A stretch of 64,000 nt of DNA from Bacillota bacterium (GTDB taxonomy: Bacteria > Bacillota > Clostridia > Lachnospirales > Lachnospiraceae), in NCBI GenBank assembly GCA_023436065.1, contig JAEZKU010000062.1, positions 6,833-70,832 on the forward strand, in the 5' to 3' direction. A program made the position numbers and the translations under genes. A model generated the notes under the pieces. The model was not told where the DNA came from. It searched no databases and saw only the letters and a program-made list of their open reading frames with translations. Positions 1 to 8,908 of this stretch are shown piece after piece. Each line of letters starts with the position of its first letter. Position 1 is the first letter of the stretch.

Positions 1-2
1 AT

Positions 3-323
3 ACCGATATCACTCTGACTACAGATCATTTCTTTGATGATGTTTCTGTGGCTTCCAGGGATAGTGCGGGTTATGTGATAAAAATGAACCTTGGCAACCA
101 AACCGTCTCCGGTGAGGAATTTGCCAAGGTTCTGGGAATCGCTTCAAATCATTTTTATCTTGAGGATTATAATAATAAAGTACGAATCATCTGTAACGGT
201 TCCGGCCACGGCATCGGCTTAAGCCAGTATGGAGCAAATGCCATGGCAAGTGAAGAACGTACCTATTCCGATATCCTGACCTATTATTATACCGACACTG
301 TGCTTGCAGATCTGTCAAAATAG
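3..323 (+). CDS. SpoIID/LytB-domain protein, C-terminal fragment
   Basis: The reading frame is open from the left edge of the window, so this is the 3' end of a longer gene. The visible residues end in the conserved C-terminal block of the SpoIID/LytB family, GSGHGIGLSQYGANAMA, followed by a helix ending in YYYTDT. SpoIID is a lytic transglycosylase that works with SpoIIP and SpoIIM in peptidoglycan remodelling during engulfment. LytB-type relatives act on vegetative wall, so the exact role cannot be decided from the fragment. The stop codon directly abuts the stop codon of the convergent transglutaminase-like gene, with no bases between. Family assignment is seen in sequence; the sporulation role is inference. 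Confidence 0.8.
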   Translation, partial: TDITLTTDHFFDDVSVASRDSAGYVIKMNLGNQTVSGEEFAKVLGIASNHFYLEDYNNKVRIICNGSGHGIGLSQYGANAMASEERTYSDILTYYYTDTVLADLSK

Positions 324-2747
324 CTATGCATTACGATACTTCATAAGGAAGACAAATTCCTTCAGCCAAAGCTTGACAAGCGGATTCTTTTCTCGTTGGA
401 GTTCTGCCAGTCCACCCTGAAATATAACCACCTTCTCCAACTCATCCTCTGTCACAGCTTCATCCGCATAGCGAAATCTCATATAGATCTTTGCAACATC
501 CAAGAAGAGGATCTTGTTAAATATATAATGATCCCTTACCCTATCTGCCAGCATCTGTATTGTCTCCTGCTCCTCCAGACCAAAGCCCTCCTGTTTCAGA
601 ATGGTGAGAATCCGAAGGAACGTCAAATACATCTTTTTACTGCTGTCTGCTTTATGGTACTGCTTACGGTATCGAAGCTTCAGACTGTTATAGTAGATTA
701 CTAACAGACTGAGTAATATGAACACGGTAGCAAAAGTTACAATAATACCATACACTACCTCATTTACCTTCTTCACCTTCTTGGTCGGTTCCGGTTTCTC
801 ATCTTTTAGTGTCGGCTGCATAGAAGCATTGAGCTCCCCTTCATAATGATTCCGATATTGTTCCGGTATCTCGGGGGCTACAGGTGCAGCAGCATCTGCC
901 CAAGTCGAATATCGTGTACTGTAGTATGGTGCGGTGGCTTCGAACGGGATCCAGCCCACACCTTCAAAATAAGCTTCTGCCCAGGCATGTGCCTGACTGT
1001 TCTTGACCGGATACATCCCCTTCTTATCCCGGTTTTCAAATTTCGCTACAAAGCCCTCCATATAGCGCGTTGGAATCCCGATGCATCTTCCCATCACAGC
1101 CATAGCGGTCGCATAGGAAGTACAGTAACCTTTCTTATTTTCAAAAAGAAAATAGTCAATAAAATCCACATCCTCAGGTATCTTCCCCGGGGACAGTGAA
1201 TACTCGTATTGGCTCAGATAAGCTTCAATTGCCTTCAGCTTATCATATTTGGTGTCGTAACCGGCAGTAATCTCTTCTGCAAGCTTCTTTACCCTATCCG
1301 GCAGTGTATCCGGTAGCTGTGTATAATTTCTCTTAATCAGTTCAGCCCGATCACCCAGCACCTCATAGATGTCCCAACGATTCTCAAAACGCATTGACTG
1401 GCTCAGAGCTAATATGTTCTTACCCAGATACTCCAGGGAATCAAGCTTTACACTAGCTGCTTCATCATAAGAGAAATTCTCCGCCTCCCGCAGCATGTTA
1501 ACAAAGGCATCGCCATTCAAATTCATCTCATAAAAGGTGGTCTCATACATGGTTCCACGACCTGTTACCTTGTTGAATACAATATTGGGTTTATCCTTTA
1601 GTGGTTCCTTCGTATCCCCCAGCGGTATGAAATAACTGGATTTCAGCGGATAGAAAAGGGTCTTGGTCTTAATACTGTCATATTTGACCTTGAACATTAC
1701 CCGGTTGAGAAACTTGTTCTTTTCAAGGACTTCCTTATCCTGTCTGGCCAGTGCATAGGAAAGTTCCATAAAATCAAGTCTATATTCCTCTTCATTCGGC
1801 AGGGTTTCCTCCGTACATTTATCCCAACTGCTGCCGGTATAGATGCCACTGACAGAACCGATCAGGTAGATTGCACGGCTGGTTGAACCTCCGCTGATCT
1901 TTAATGCCACCTTATTATCCTTAATCAGAGTACGGCCATTATTATTCAGGTCACCTTTATTTTCCGAATAACCGGTAAGGCTGAGGCCGAACTCGCTGGG
2001 ATGCTTTCCAAAATAATAGTCCAGATCTAATTTCCAGTCCTCAATCTGTCGTATCACATTGCGGTAAGTTGTTTTCACAATGGTCCATTGAATTGGCTCC
2101 TTTTTCGAGGGAAGAGAGATTGCCAGGACTGCAATCATCAAGCAGATCGGTGCCAGATAAAGGATGCTCTCCTTCTTCTCCTTTTTCCCTGCTTTCTGCG
2201 TATAGATAATTCCATAGTATTCCACTAAGATGGAGAGGAAATAAAAGACGCTGATGCAGACCACTGCTTTACTGATCTCATACTTATTGACACTAAGGAC
2301 GACCAAAGATATAAATATTACTATTGCCAAAACTACCTTTAAAATCTGCCGTTTTGTTAAAATAAAGAATAACCATACTCCCAGAAAACCGGCTAAGATC
2401 AAGGAAAAAAGCGCAAATTTCAAGGAATAGAGCTCCTCCGATCCGTCATAAGCAGTCACCCAGCCGGCATATTCCTCCAGCCATAAAAAAGGGTTAAACT
2501 TTCTTATCCAGAAAATCAATGCCAGGATTGGAAAAATGCTTGCGATTACCAGATAAGTTATTGCGTTCTTTCTATTGATATTAATCAGATAAATCAGCAG
2601 TGCCGGTAAAAAGGATAAAAACGCACTCAGAAAAATAGACACCCTGAGCTCATAATACTGATTAATTATCAGTGCTAAAGCCCATCCCAAGGCCATGCTC
2701 AGCAAGGCATGATAAATCTGATATAGTCTCTCCCGATTCTTTAACAT
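324..2747 (-). CDS. membrane transglutaminase-like protein (TgpA-type, DUF4129-like tail)
   Basis: This 807-residue protein has about six hydrophobic segments in the first 220 residues, a long extracytoplasmic part, a transglutaminase-like core, a single membrane helix near residues 690-715 and a charged cytoplasmic tail resembling DUF4129. The papain-like core shows Cys542 (GYCTSYATAM), His587 (SQAHAW) and an acidic residue Glu603 (GWIPFEAT) where many relatives have Asp. It is the last gene of a minus-strand run after a MoxR ATPase and a DUF58 protein, a widely conserved trio. The likely role is wall or surface-protein processing or crosslinking, but the substrate is unknown. There is no obvious terminator because its stop touches the convergent SpoIID-like gene. 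Confidence 0.88.
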   Translation of the reverse strand: MLKNRERLYQIYHALLSMALGWALALIINQYYELRVSIFLSAFLSFLPALLIYLININRKNAITYLVIASIFPILALIFWIRKFNPFLWLEEYAGWVTAYDGSEELYSLKFALFSLILAGFLGVWLFFILTKRQILKVVLAIVIFISLVVLSVNKYEISKAVVCISVFYFLSILVEYYGIIYTQKAGKKEKKESILYLAPICLMIAVLAISLPSKKEPIQWTIVKTTYRNVIRQIEDWKLDLDYYFGKHPSEFGLSLTGYSENKGDLNNNGRTLIKDNKVALKISGGSTSRAIYLIGSVSGIYTGSSWDKCTEETLPNEEEYRLDFMELSYALARQDKEVLEKNKFLNRVMFKVKYDSIKTKTLFYPLKSSYFIPLGDTKEPLKDKPNIVFNKVTGRGTMYETTFYEMNLNGDAFVNMLREAENFSYDEAASVKLDSLEYLGKNILALSQSMRFENRWDIYEVLGDRAELIKRNYTQLPDTLPDRVKKLAEEITAGYDTKYDKLKAIEAYLSQYEYSLSPGKIPEDVDFIDYFLFENKKGYCTSYATAMAVMGRCIGIPTRYMEGFVAKFENRDKKGMYPVKNSQAHAWAEAYFEGVGWIPFEATAPYYSTRYSTWADAAAPVAPEIPEQYRNHYEGELNASMQPTLKDEKPEPTKKVKKVNEVVYGIIVTFATVFILLSLLVIYYNSLKLRYRKQYHKADSSKKMYLTFLRILTILKQEGFGLEEQETIQMLADRVRDHYIFNKILFLDVAKIYMRFRYADEAVTEDELEKVVIFQGGLAELQREKNPLVKLWLKEFVFLMKYRNA

Positions 2748-2816
2748 CCTTCTACCCCTTCTTATAACATCCCTATTCTTAATTATTATTGCTCTATTCC
2801 GATACTATCCTTTGCT

Positions 2817-4010
2817 TCACATTACTTCCTGGCTCAGTATATCTGCAATCTCATCCTCAGACATGATCTGGTAGATATCTATTCCGGAATTCTTCATACC
2901 GTCAATTATTTTCTTCGTCTCCTCCGACACATCATCACTGACAAATAAAACGCAGATATGGTTCCCGCCTGATATTGCCTTTAAAGCTTCCAGATACAGC
3001 TCCTTGGTCAGACTGTGGGTGGCAGCCACATAGAACACACCCCCGCCATTGCGTACCAGATGCTCTTTCAGCAGCATGCTGACAGGAATCGCACTCTTAA
3101 AATCAATACGGACACAGGCCTTATAAAATGTATTAAAATCTTCCTTTGAATTAATATCGACGTATTTTAGACCCTCCAGTTCATAAATGATCTGGGATGG
3201 AGTCCCCCTCTGTGCATAGAAATTCGCAATTGCCAGTACACTCTCGATAATCTTATCTTCGGCAATTACGACCTTAAGATCATCTTCCTTAATCTTCATT
3301 AAGTCCATGAACAATACAATCTCCGCCTTCGGGATATACTGATATTTTCTGGTGATCAGCTGATGAAGCCGGGCTGTCGCTTTCCAATGGATTCTCTTTC
3401 GGCTGTCACCGGGGAAATATTTTCTTACCTCCGTATCCAGCTCTTCTTCCGCCGAGTTGGAAAACCGCATGGGATTCTTCACATCATTCTGCGGCGGGGC
3501 AATCCCTAATCGCTCCAGCGGCACTACTCTTGGCAGAACTACTGCCTTAAGCTTACTTGTAATAGGATAAGTGATATTAAACAGATATAGAAAATCTGTT
3601 ACCTCGATCGAGTCAACACCAACGTGATACTCACCCCTGTAATTACATTTGATTCTCGTCTCCAGATGCTCACTCTCACTGGGAAGAAGACTGTATTCTG
3701 CGATTTTATTCGCCGCTTCTATCGTAGACTTATCACTGAGGAAATTCACCTTGACATTACGGAAGGTAATATAATCCTCATTCGCAATTACAAAGGAGTA
3801 GGTCGTCCAGTCGCCCTTGACTACCAGATAAGCCTCCATGGTTTGATAAATCTTAAAGCGGAAATATACGTAAAGCGTATACAAAAAGGACATCACCGGA
3901 ATTAACAGCGTCAGATAAAAAAGAGCATAAGAAATATTACCTCCGTAAAAGGAGGCATAGACGCTGCTTCCAATGATTGCTCCTGCAAAAATCAAACGAT
4001 TAATTCTCAT
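2817..4010 (-). CDS. DUF58 domain-containing protein
   Basis: The 397-residue protein begins with two hydrophobic segments (about residues 5-50), continues with a beta-rich region, and contains the hallmark DUF58 block around residues 190-225 (YFPGDSRKRIHWKATARLH). The region after it resembles a degenerate von Willebrand A-like fold. DUF58 proteins are regularly encoded between a MoxR ATPase and a transglutaminase-like membrane protein, exactly as here. The start has a GGAG ribosome-binding site six bases upstream. The molecular function of the family is not established; a scaffold or assembly role with the MoxR ATPase is inferred from gene order. Confidence 0.88.
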   Translation of the reverse strand: MRINRLIFAGAIIGSSVYASFYGGNISYALFYLTLLIPVMSFLYTLYVYFRFKIYQTMEAYLVVKGDWTTYSFVIANEDYITFRNVKVNFLSDKSTIEAANKIAEYSLLPSESEHLETRIKCNYRGEYHVGVDSIEVTDFLYLFNITYPITSKLKAVVLPRVVPLERLGIAPPQNDVKNPMRFSNSAEEELDTEVRKYFPGDSRKRIHWKATARLHQLITRKYQYIPKAEIVLFMDLMKIKEDDLKVVIAEDKIIESVLAIANFYAQRGTPSQIIYELEGLKYVDINSKEDFNTFYKACVRIDFKSAIPVSMLLKEHLVRNGGGVFYVAATHSLTKELYLEALKAISGGNHICVLFVSDDVSEETKKIIDGMKNSGIDIYQIMSEDEIADILSQEVM

Positions 4011-4047
4011 TCTCTACTCCATTCGTACGAACACCCTGCTATTATTC

Positions 4048-5004
4048 CTATAATTCATTTATTTGCTGCGCGAGTACCGGAACAGGGACCTTGGCAACTA
4101 CATTCTTCAATACCTTTTCCACCTTGGTCTGGGAAAGTCTTGCCTCAGGTGACAGAATAATACGATGGGATAATACCGGTTGAACCAGCTTAAGGATATC
4201 ATCCGGAATGCAGTAATTTCTTCCGTTGACATAAGCATAGGCCTGCGCAGCACGAAGCAACGCAAGAGTGGCTCTCGGGCTTGCGCCGAGGGCTATATTG
4301 TTGTCTCTTCTGGTCTCCGTCACAATCTTTGTAACAAAGTTAATCAGGTCCTGCTTAACCTTGACGGACTCTACTTCCTGCTGCATCGTAATGATGTCCT
4401 CTCCCTTAACAATTGCCTCCAGCTTCTTCCCGAGCTGATGATTAAGGAAGCGATCCGCCATAACCTTTTCGTCACTCAGCTGAGGATATCCGATCGATAT
4501 CTTCATCATAAAACGATCCAGCTGAGCCTCGGGCAGATTATAGGTACCCAGATAATCAATGGGATTTTGTGTCGCAATCACCATAAACGGTCTGGGAATC
4601 GGATAGGTTACACCGTCAACGGTAACCTGCTTCTCTTCCATCGCTTCCAGTAAGCTTGCCTGAGTCTTCGGTGAGGTACGGTTGATCTCATCCGCAAGAA
4701 TAATGTTATTCACTATGGCACCCTTTGTGTACTCAAATTTACCGGTCTGAAGATTATAGATTGAAAGACCCGTAACATCGCTGGGCAGTGTATCCGGTGT
4801 AAACTGGATTCGGGTAAAGCCGCAGTTTATCGTCTGGGCGATTGTCTTTGCCAGAGTAGTCTTTCCCACTCCCGGAACATCCTCCAGCAGCAGGTGTCCC
4901 CCCGCCAGCAGGGTAATCAGAGTGAATTCTATTACTTCCCTCTTTCCGACAATGATCTGCTCCATGTTATTTATGATTTCATTGACACGTTTTTGATTCT
5001 CCAT
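4048..5004 (-). CDS. MoxR-family AAA+ ATPase
   Basis: This is a 318-residue AAA+ ATPase of the MoxR/RavA clade. The Walker A motif is DVPGVGKTTLAKTIA near residue 42 and the Walker B region reads ILADEINRTSPKTQ, followed by the sensor stretch MVIATQNPIDYLGTY and a C-terminal lid domain. Members act as chaperone-like remodelers for partner proteins encoded next to them, often VWA or DUF58 proteins. It is the first gene of the MoxR-DUF58-transglutaminase operon, with 37 bases to the next gene, and has a good sigma-A-type promoter upstream. The family call is firm; the client protein is unknown. Confidence 0.93.
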   Translation of the reverse strand: MENQKRVNEIINNMEQIIVGKREVIEFTLITLLAGGHLLLEDVPGVGKTTLAKTIAQTINCGFTRIQFTPDTLPSDVTGLSIYNLQTGKFEYTKGAIVNNIILADEINRTSPKTQASLLEAMEEKQVTVDGVTYPIPRPFMVIATQNPIDYLGTYNLPEAQLDRFMMKISIGYPQLSDEKVMADRFLNHQLGKKLEAIVKGEDIITMQQEVESVKVKQDLINFVTKIVTETRRDNNIALGASPRATLALLRAAQAYAYVNGRNYCIPDDILKLVQPVLSHRIILSPEARLSQTKVEKVLKNVVAKVPVPVLAQQINEL

Positions 5005-5048
5005 CCTCGTTCCCTCTTCTTTTTCTAGTTATTGTAATCCCTTCCATT

Positions 5049-5078
5049 ATTATACTTTAGCTATAATGTATAATGCAA
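5049..5078 (-). promoter_or_regulatory. sigma-A-type promoter of the moxR operon
   Basis: On the minus strand a -35 TTGCAT (5073-5078) is followed after 18 bases by a -10 TATAAT (5049-5054). It lies about 45 bases before the MoxR start codon. The match is by eye. Confidence 0.6.
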
Positions 5079-5118
5079 GGTAAGAATTACATTACATTTT
5101 GTAATTTTTATAGATAAA

Positions 5119-5167
5119 AAAGGATGTTTCCTGATCGATCATTCATTTGATATCAGTAACATCCTTT
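5119..5167 (-). terminator. intrinsic terminator of mtnN
   Basis: Read on the minus strand, AAAGGATGTT-A-CTGAT and ATCAG-G-AACATCCTTT form a stem of about 15 pairs around a 17-base loop, followed by a run of T (forward A-run 5116-5121). It begins about 25 bases after the mtnN stop. Confidence 0.75.
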
Positions 5168-5190
5168 AATAATTGTTGTGTTTTCCGTTC

Positions 5191-5889
5191 CTAGAGCCTT
5201 TGAACCAGTCCGTTCACCAGCTTTACTGTATTCCTGATTGCGATTTCTTCAAAATCCTTATAGATCATCGTCGCACTGTGATCTGCCTTATCGGAGATTG
5301 CCCTGATAATCAGAAAAGGAATATGATTAAGGTAAGCGGTATGCGCTATTGCCGCTCCCTCCATCTCTGTACAATAACCCTCAAAATTCTCTATGAGCCA
5401 GGTTTTCTTCTCAGAACTTGAGATAAACTGGTCACCGCTGACAATTCTTCCTGTATGAACACCGATTTCGGGAACCACCTCCATACAGACCTCTTTCGCA
5501 AGCTTAATCAACCTCTCATCCGCTTGAAAGATGGACTGCTCCATTCTTGGGATGACGCCGTGGGGGTATCCGAAGCCTGTTGCATCCATATCATGCTGCA
5601 TCGTATCGGTAGAAAGAACAATGTCTGCAATATCAATCTCATTTCTCAGGGATCCAGCTATTCCGGTATTAATTACCGCATCTACCTGAAATAAATCCGC
5701 CAGAATCTGAGTGCAGACAGCTGCGTTCACCTTACCGATACCACAGCGGACCACGACAACTTCCTTCTCAAAAAGTTTACCTTCATAAAATTCCATGGTT
5801 GCGACTATCTTAACTGTGACATCCTGCATCTGACTTTTTAAAATGTTTACTTCTTCATCCATAGCACCAATGATACCAATTTTCTTCAT
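5191..5889 (-). CDS. mtnN: 5'-methylthioadenosine/S-adenosylhomocysteine nucleosidase
   Basis: The enzyme hydrolyses the N-glycosidic bond of methylthioadenosine and S-adenosylhomocysteine to adenine plus methylthioribose or ribosylhomocysteine, serving methyl-cycle salvage and, where LuxS is present, AI-2 precursor supply. The N-terminus MKKIGIIGAMDEEV carries the catalytic-region Glu12. The C-terminal ISDKADHSA holds the catalytic Asp at about residue 200, and EMEGAAIAH is the substrate-binding block. Length (232 aa) is normal. The start at 5889 is chosen over an upstream in-frame codon because AAAGGAG precedes it at good spacing and it matches the family N-terminus. The gene is monocistronic between its own promoter and terminator. 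Confidence 0.95.
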   Translation of the reverse strand: MKKIGIIGAMDEEVNILKSQMQDVTVKIVATMEFYEGKLFEKEVVVVRCGIGKVNAAVCTQILADLFQVDAVINTGIAGSLRNEIDIADIVLSTDTMQHDMDATGFGYPHGVIPRMEQSIFQADERLIKLAKEVCMEVVPEIGVHTGRIVSGDQFISSSEKKTWLIENFEGYCTEMEGAAIAHTAYLNHIPFLIIRAISDKADHSATMIYKDFEEIAIRNTVKLVNGLVQRL

Positions 5890-5912
5890 ATGCTTCTCTC
5901 CTTTGTGTCTAT

Positions 5913-5941
5913 ATTGTATCCGATTCATTATTAAACTTCAA
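5913..5941 (-). promoter_or_regulatory. sigma-A-type promoter of mtnN
   Basis: On the minus strand, TTGAAG (5936-5941), a 17-base spacer and TACAAT (5913-5918) lie just upstream of the mtnN ribosome-binding site. Confidence 0.6.
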
Positions 5942-5977
5942 TATAAAGGATAAAAATGTCAATCCCATAAATATCAT

Positions 5978-6006
5978 TTGCAAATTTTTGCTCTCTGAGA
6001 TACAAT
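5978..6006 (+). promoter_or_regulatory. sigma-A-type promoter of the TSCPD-murG operon
   Basis: TTGCAA (5978-5983), a 17-base spacer and TACAAT (6001-6006) lie about 75 bases before the TSCPD start. Together with the mtnN promoter it forms a compact divergent promoter region. Confidence 0.65.
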
Positions 6007-6082
6007 GTACTCGGTTATGAGTAGCCGGAGACTAAGCCATCTCATACACTAGATTAGATTTACAATAGAAAGGGAATCTGAA

Positions 6083-6328
6083 ATGATCTACAAAACATCG
6101 GGCGTATGCAGCCGTGAAATCTGCTTCGAAATAGACGAAGAAACCAACACCATTACTGACCTCCATTTTGTCGGAGGTTGTAGCGGTAATACCGGCGGGA
6201 TTTCCCGTCTTGTTGTCGGTATGAAGGTGGATGATGTGATCCGTAAATTAGAGGGAGTGACTTGTGATTTCCGCAAAACCTCCTGTCCGGATCAGCTGGC
6301 CAAAGCATTGAAGGAATGGAGGTCCTAA
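6083..6328 (+). CDS. TSCPD-domain protein (TIGR03905-like)
   Basis: This 81-residue protein fits the small TSCPD-domain family. It has GGCSGNTGGISRLVVGM in the middle and the diagnostic FRKTSCPDQLAKAL near the C-terminus. The domain is also found at the C-terminus of some adenosylcobalamin-dependent ribonucleotide reductases, where its Cys residues are thought to matter; the free-standing version has no established function. It lies one base before murG on the same strand, so the two are probably co-transcribed and translationally linked. The start follows AAAGGGAATCTGAA. Confidence 0.85.
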   Translation: MIYKTSGVCSREICFEIDEETNTITDLHFVGGCSGNTGGISRLVVGMKVDDVIRKLEGVTCDFRKTSCPDQLAKALKEWRS

Positions 6329-6329
6329 T

Positions 6330-7394
6330 ATGAAACGTATCGTATTGACCGGAGGAGGCACTGCAGGCCATGTTACACCGTGCATCGCTTTGTTACCTCA
6401 GCTTACACAAGAGGGCTTTGATATCCAATATATCGGTTCTTACAACGGAATAGAGCGTAAGCTGATAGAAGAGTATAAAATTCCATACCATGGTATATCC
6501 TCCGGAAAGCTGAGAAGATATTTTGATATAAAGAACTTCTCCGACCCGTTCAAGGTATTCAAGGGCTATCTGGAAGCGAGCAAGCTTTTAAAGAGTCTCA
6601 AACCGGATGTCGTTTTTTCCAAAGGCGGTTTCGTTACGGTTCCTGTTGTTATGGCAGCCAAACATCATAAAATTCCTGTAATCATACATGAGTCGGATAT
6701 GACCCCGGGTCTTGCGAATAAGCTTGCACTTCCTTCTGCAACAAAGGTGTGCGTGAATTTCCCGGAGACCTTAAAATTTTTCCCTGCAGGAAAGGCAGTT
6801 CTGACCGGAACACCGATACGTAAGGAGCTTTTCTCGGGTAATAAACTGCGCGGTCTTGATTTTTGCGGGTTTTCTGCAAATCGACCCGTACTGCTCATTG
6901 TTGGCGGCAGCACCGGTTCCCGTGCAATCAATGACGTAATCCGTGGTATGCTTCCTACTCTGCTCCGCGATTTCCAGATCATCCATCTCTGTGGAAAAGG
7001 TAATTTAGATGAACGCTTCCATGATACCGCAGGTTATGTGCAATTCGAATATATCCGTGCGGAGTTAAGCGATTTACTTGCAGCCTCCGATATCGTCATC
7101 TCCAGGGCAGGGGCCAATGCCATCTGTGAGCTTTTGGCACTGAGAAAGCCCAATATCTTAATTCCGCTTTCTGCAGCGGCCAGTCGGGGTGATCAGATAC
7201 TCAATGCGGATTCCTTTGAGCATCAGGGCTTTTCCTATGTCCTTAAGGAAGAGGACTTAAGCCTTGCTAACCTTATGGAGGCAATCAGTACGGTAAACGA
7301 GAAGAAACAGGATTACATAAATGCCATGGAAAAAAGTGAGTTGAATAACTCTATCGATACTATCGTGAAATTAATCAAGGACGCCGCGCAATAA
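6330..7394 (+). CDS. murG: MurG-type UDP-GlcNAc:undecaprenyl-PP-MurNAc-pentapeptide GlcNAc transferase
   Basis: MurG is a peripheral membrane GT28/GT-B enzyme that adds GlcNAc to lipid I to make lipid II. This 354-residue protein has the glycine-rich N-terminal loop LTGGGTAGHVTP, the acceptor-side HESDMTPGLANKLA, the inter-domain VGGSTGSRAIND and the donor-site ISRAGANAICELLALRKPN with following RGDQILNA. These match the family throughout. It sits with a TSCPD protein rather than in a division and cell wall cluster, so it may be a second MurG copy; that cannot be tested within the window. A hairpin follows the stop. Confidence 0.9.
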   Translation: MKRIVLTGGGTAGHVTPCIALLPQLTQEGFDIQYIGSYNGIERKLIEEYKIPYHGISSGKLRRYFDIKNFSDPFKVFKGYLEASKLLKSLKPDVVFSKGGFVTVPVVMAAKHHKIPVIIHESDMTPGLANKLALPSATKVCVNFPETLKFFPAGKAVLTGTPIRKELFSGNKLRGLDFCGFSANRPVLLIVGGSTGSRAINDVIRGMLPTLLRDFQIIHLCGKGNLDERFHDTAGYVQFEYIRAELSDLLAASDIVISRAGANAICELLALRKPNILIPLSAAASRGDQILNADSFEHQGFSYVLKEEDLSLANLMEAISTVNEKKQDYINAMEKSELNNSIDTIVKLIKDAAQ

Positions 7395-7428
7395 TTGAAT
7401 CAAAATGTTGTAAGATACATATAATATT

Positions 7429-7469
7429 ACGGGAAGGGTTATAGGCATCATACCTATAATCCTTCCCGT
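7429..7469 (+). terminator. hairpin terminator after murG
   Basis: A 17-base inverted repeat (7429-7445 with 7453-7469) encloses a seven-base loop. Its one non-Watson-Crick pair is G-U compatible on the plus strand, favouring plus-strand RNA. No strong T-run follows, so termination efficiency is uncertain. Confidence 0.6.
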
Positions 7470-7509
7470 ATCTTATGCAACTTAATGTTATAACCCTAAA
7501 CCGTTATTC

Positions 7510-7923
7510 TTATAGTCTTCCTGCGATGGCTGCTGCCAGAGCTGCCGCTTCACCGTCTTCATATTTTCCCTGTGGCCAGGTGGTCTTCACCTGATCACCC
7601 TGATATCTCGGGATCAGATGCATATGGAAATGGAAGATGGTCTGACCTGCTGCCTCACCATTATTCTGCAACAGGTTCATCCCGTCACAGTTTAGCTCCG
7701 CCTGCATTGCCTTTGCTATCTTTCTTGCGATCAAAAGACCCTTCGCTGCTGTGTCATCATCCAGTTCAAAAAGATTTGCGCAATGTTTCTTGGGAAGGAT
7801 GATGGCATGCCCCTTAGCCGCAGGGAAGATATCCATAATCACCTTAAAATCCTCGTCCTCGTAAATAGTTGCCGAAGGAATCTCTCCGGCAATAATTTTG
7901 CAGAAAATACAATTACTTTGCAT
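7510..7923 (-). CDS. HIT-family (histidine triad) nucleotide-binding protein
   Basis: This 137-residue protein has the histidine triad HFHMHLIPRY near the C-terminus, the N-terminal CIFCKIIAGEIP with paired Cys residues and the KGHAIILPKKH strand. It is of the Hint/HinT type, which are purine nucleoside phosphoramidases or AMP-lysine hydrolases. The length is typical. It is a single gene transcribed away from the downstream kinase gene, starting from an ATG with a GGGAGGTGC ribosome-binding site. The cellular substrate is not known. Confidence 0.93.
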   Translation of the reverse strand: MQSNCIFCKIIAGEIPSATIYEDEDFKVIMDIFPAAKGHAIILPKKHCANLFELDDDTAAKGLLIARKIAKAMQAELNCDGMNLLQNNGEAAGQTIFHFHMHLIPRYQGDQVKTTWPQGKYEDGEAAALAAAIAGRL

Positions 7924-7962
7924 AAAGCACCTCCCGTGTCGATTGTTGTTCCTTCATTTTTA

Positions 7963-7991
7963 TTGCATGATCTTCCAAAATTTGATACTAT
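7963..7991 (+). promoter_or_regulatory. promoter of the soluble histidine kinase gene
   Basis: TTGCAT (7963-7968), a 17-base spacer and TACTAT (7986-7991) precede the kinase start by about 45 bases. Confidence 0.5.
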
Positions 7992-8034
7992 AACTATTAT
8001 AGTAAGCTAGGTTATAACCAAAGGGGGCTAAAGC

Positions 8035-8787
8035 ATGATATCCGAATATAATAATGACACGCTTGCCGGTATGATAAAGGCCAATCCGGAACTGGAAAAT
8101 ATCATTCAGACAATCATAGCAGCCAACAAAAATACTACCTCCATGTTTATGCATGAGCTACGTAATCCCCTGGCTCTGCTGAAGGGTACTGTACAGTATA
8201 TTGAGATGAAGCATCCGGAAGTAAAGGATTTCAAGTATTGGGACCAGGTACCGGAGCTGATCAATGATATGGAAAATATTATGCAGGATGCATCTATGTT
8301 AAATAACTCCACGCTGCTGAACAGGGAAGAGACAGATCTGATTGCGCTGTTAGACAGCGTTATCAGCAACTTTATGCCACAGGCCCTTACTCAGCAGATT
8401 GATCTTTCCTTGAAAGTAACTCCCGGCTGCGAGAAATATTATACCTCATACAACTGTGATAATGGCAAATTAAAACAGGTATTTACCAATATGATCAAAA
8501 ATGCTTTTGAGGCCACAAAACCCGGAGATTTTATTCATATCTGCCTGTCGGCTTTTCCCGAGGATAAGAAACAGCCCGGTAAATTATCTATTACCTTAAG
8601 CAATAATGGACAAACCATTCCCGAAGCAGCCTTGGAAAGCATCTTCCAGCCCTTTGTCTCCTATAAAAAGGGCGGAACCGGTGTCGGTCTTGCACTGGCT
8701 CAGAAGGTCATCAATCTCCACTATGGCAGTATCTCTGTTACCTCTGATGAAAGCCTGACCACCTTTACCATACTGCTTCCGTTATAG
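8035..8787 (+). CDS. soluble sensor histidine kinase
   Basis: This 250-residue protein has no membrane segment and no recognisable sensor domain. The phospho-acceptor helix contains His40 (FMHELRNPLALLKG). An ATPase domain follows with an N-box (NMIKNAFEATKPGD) and a G-box (GGTGVGLALAQKVI). The architecture resembles the catalytic half of sporulation kinases (KinB/Spo0B-like or orphan Kin proteins). No response regulator lies beside it, so it is an orphan. A role feeding Spo0A is a possibility from the sporulation context, not something shown here. Confidence 0.85.
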   Translation: MISEYNNDTLAGMIKANPELENIIQTIIAANKNTTSMFMHELRNPLALLKGTVQYIEMKHPEVKDFKYWDQVPELINDMENIMQDASMLNNSTLLNREETDLIALLDSVISNFMPQALTQQIDLSLKVTPGCEKYYTSYNCDNGKLKQVFTNMIKNAFEATKPGDFIHICLSAFPEDKKQPGKLSITLSNNGQTIPEAALESIFQPFVSYKKGGTGVGLALAQKVINLHYGSISVTSDESLTTFTILLPL

Positions 8788-8808
8788 GGTTATTGCGATT
8801 ATGCTTTG

Positions 8809-8863
8809 AAAACCTTCAGGATATGATTGTTTCTCCTCGTAGAGACATCCACCTGAAGGTTTT
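8809..8863. terminator. bidirectional terminator between convergent genes
   Basis: AAAACCTTCAGG (8809-8820) pairs perfectly with CCTGAAGGTTTT (8852-8863). T-rich tails are present on both strands, and it lies between the convergent kinase and flavodoxin/SCP2 genes. The 31-base loop itself contains a small TCTC/GAGA pairing. Confidence 0.7.
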
Positions 8864-8908
8864 ATTATGATTGATCTATGTTTGCTCCTTAATGCTCTCG
8901 GTCGGTTA

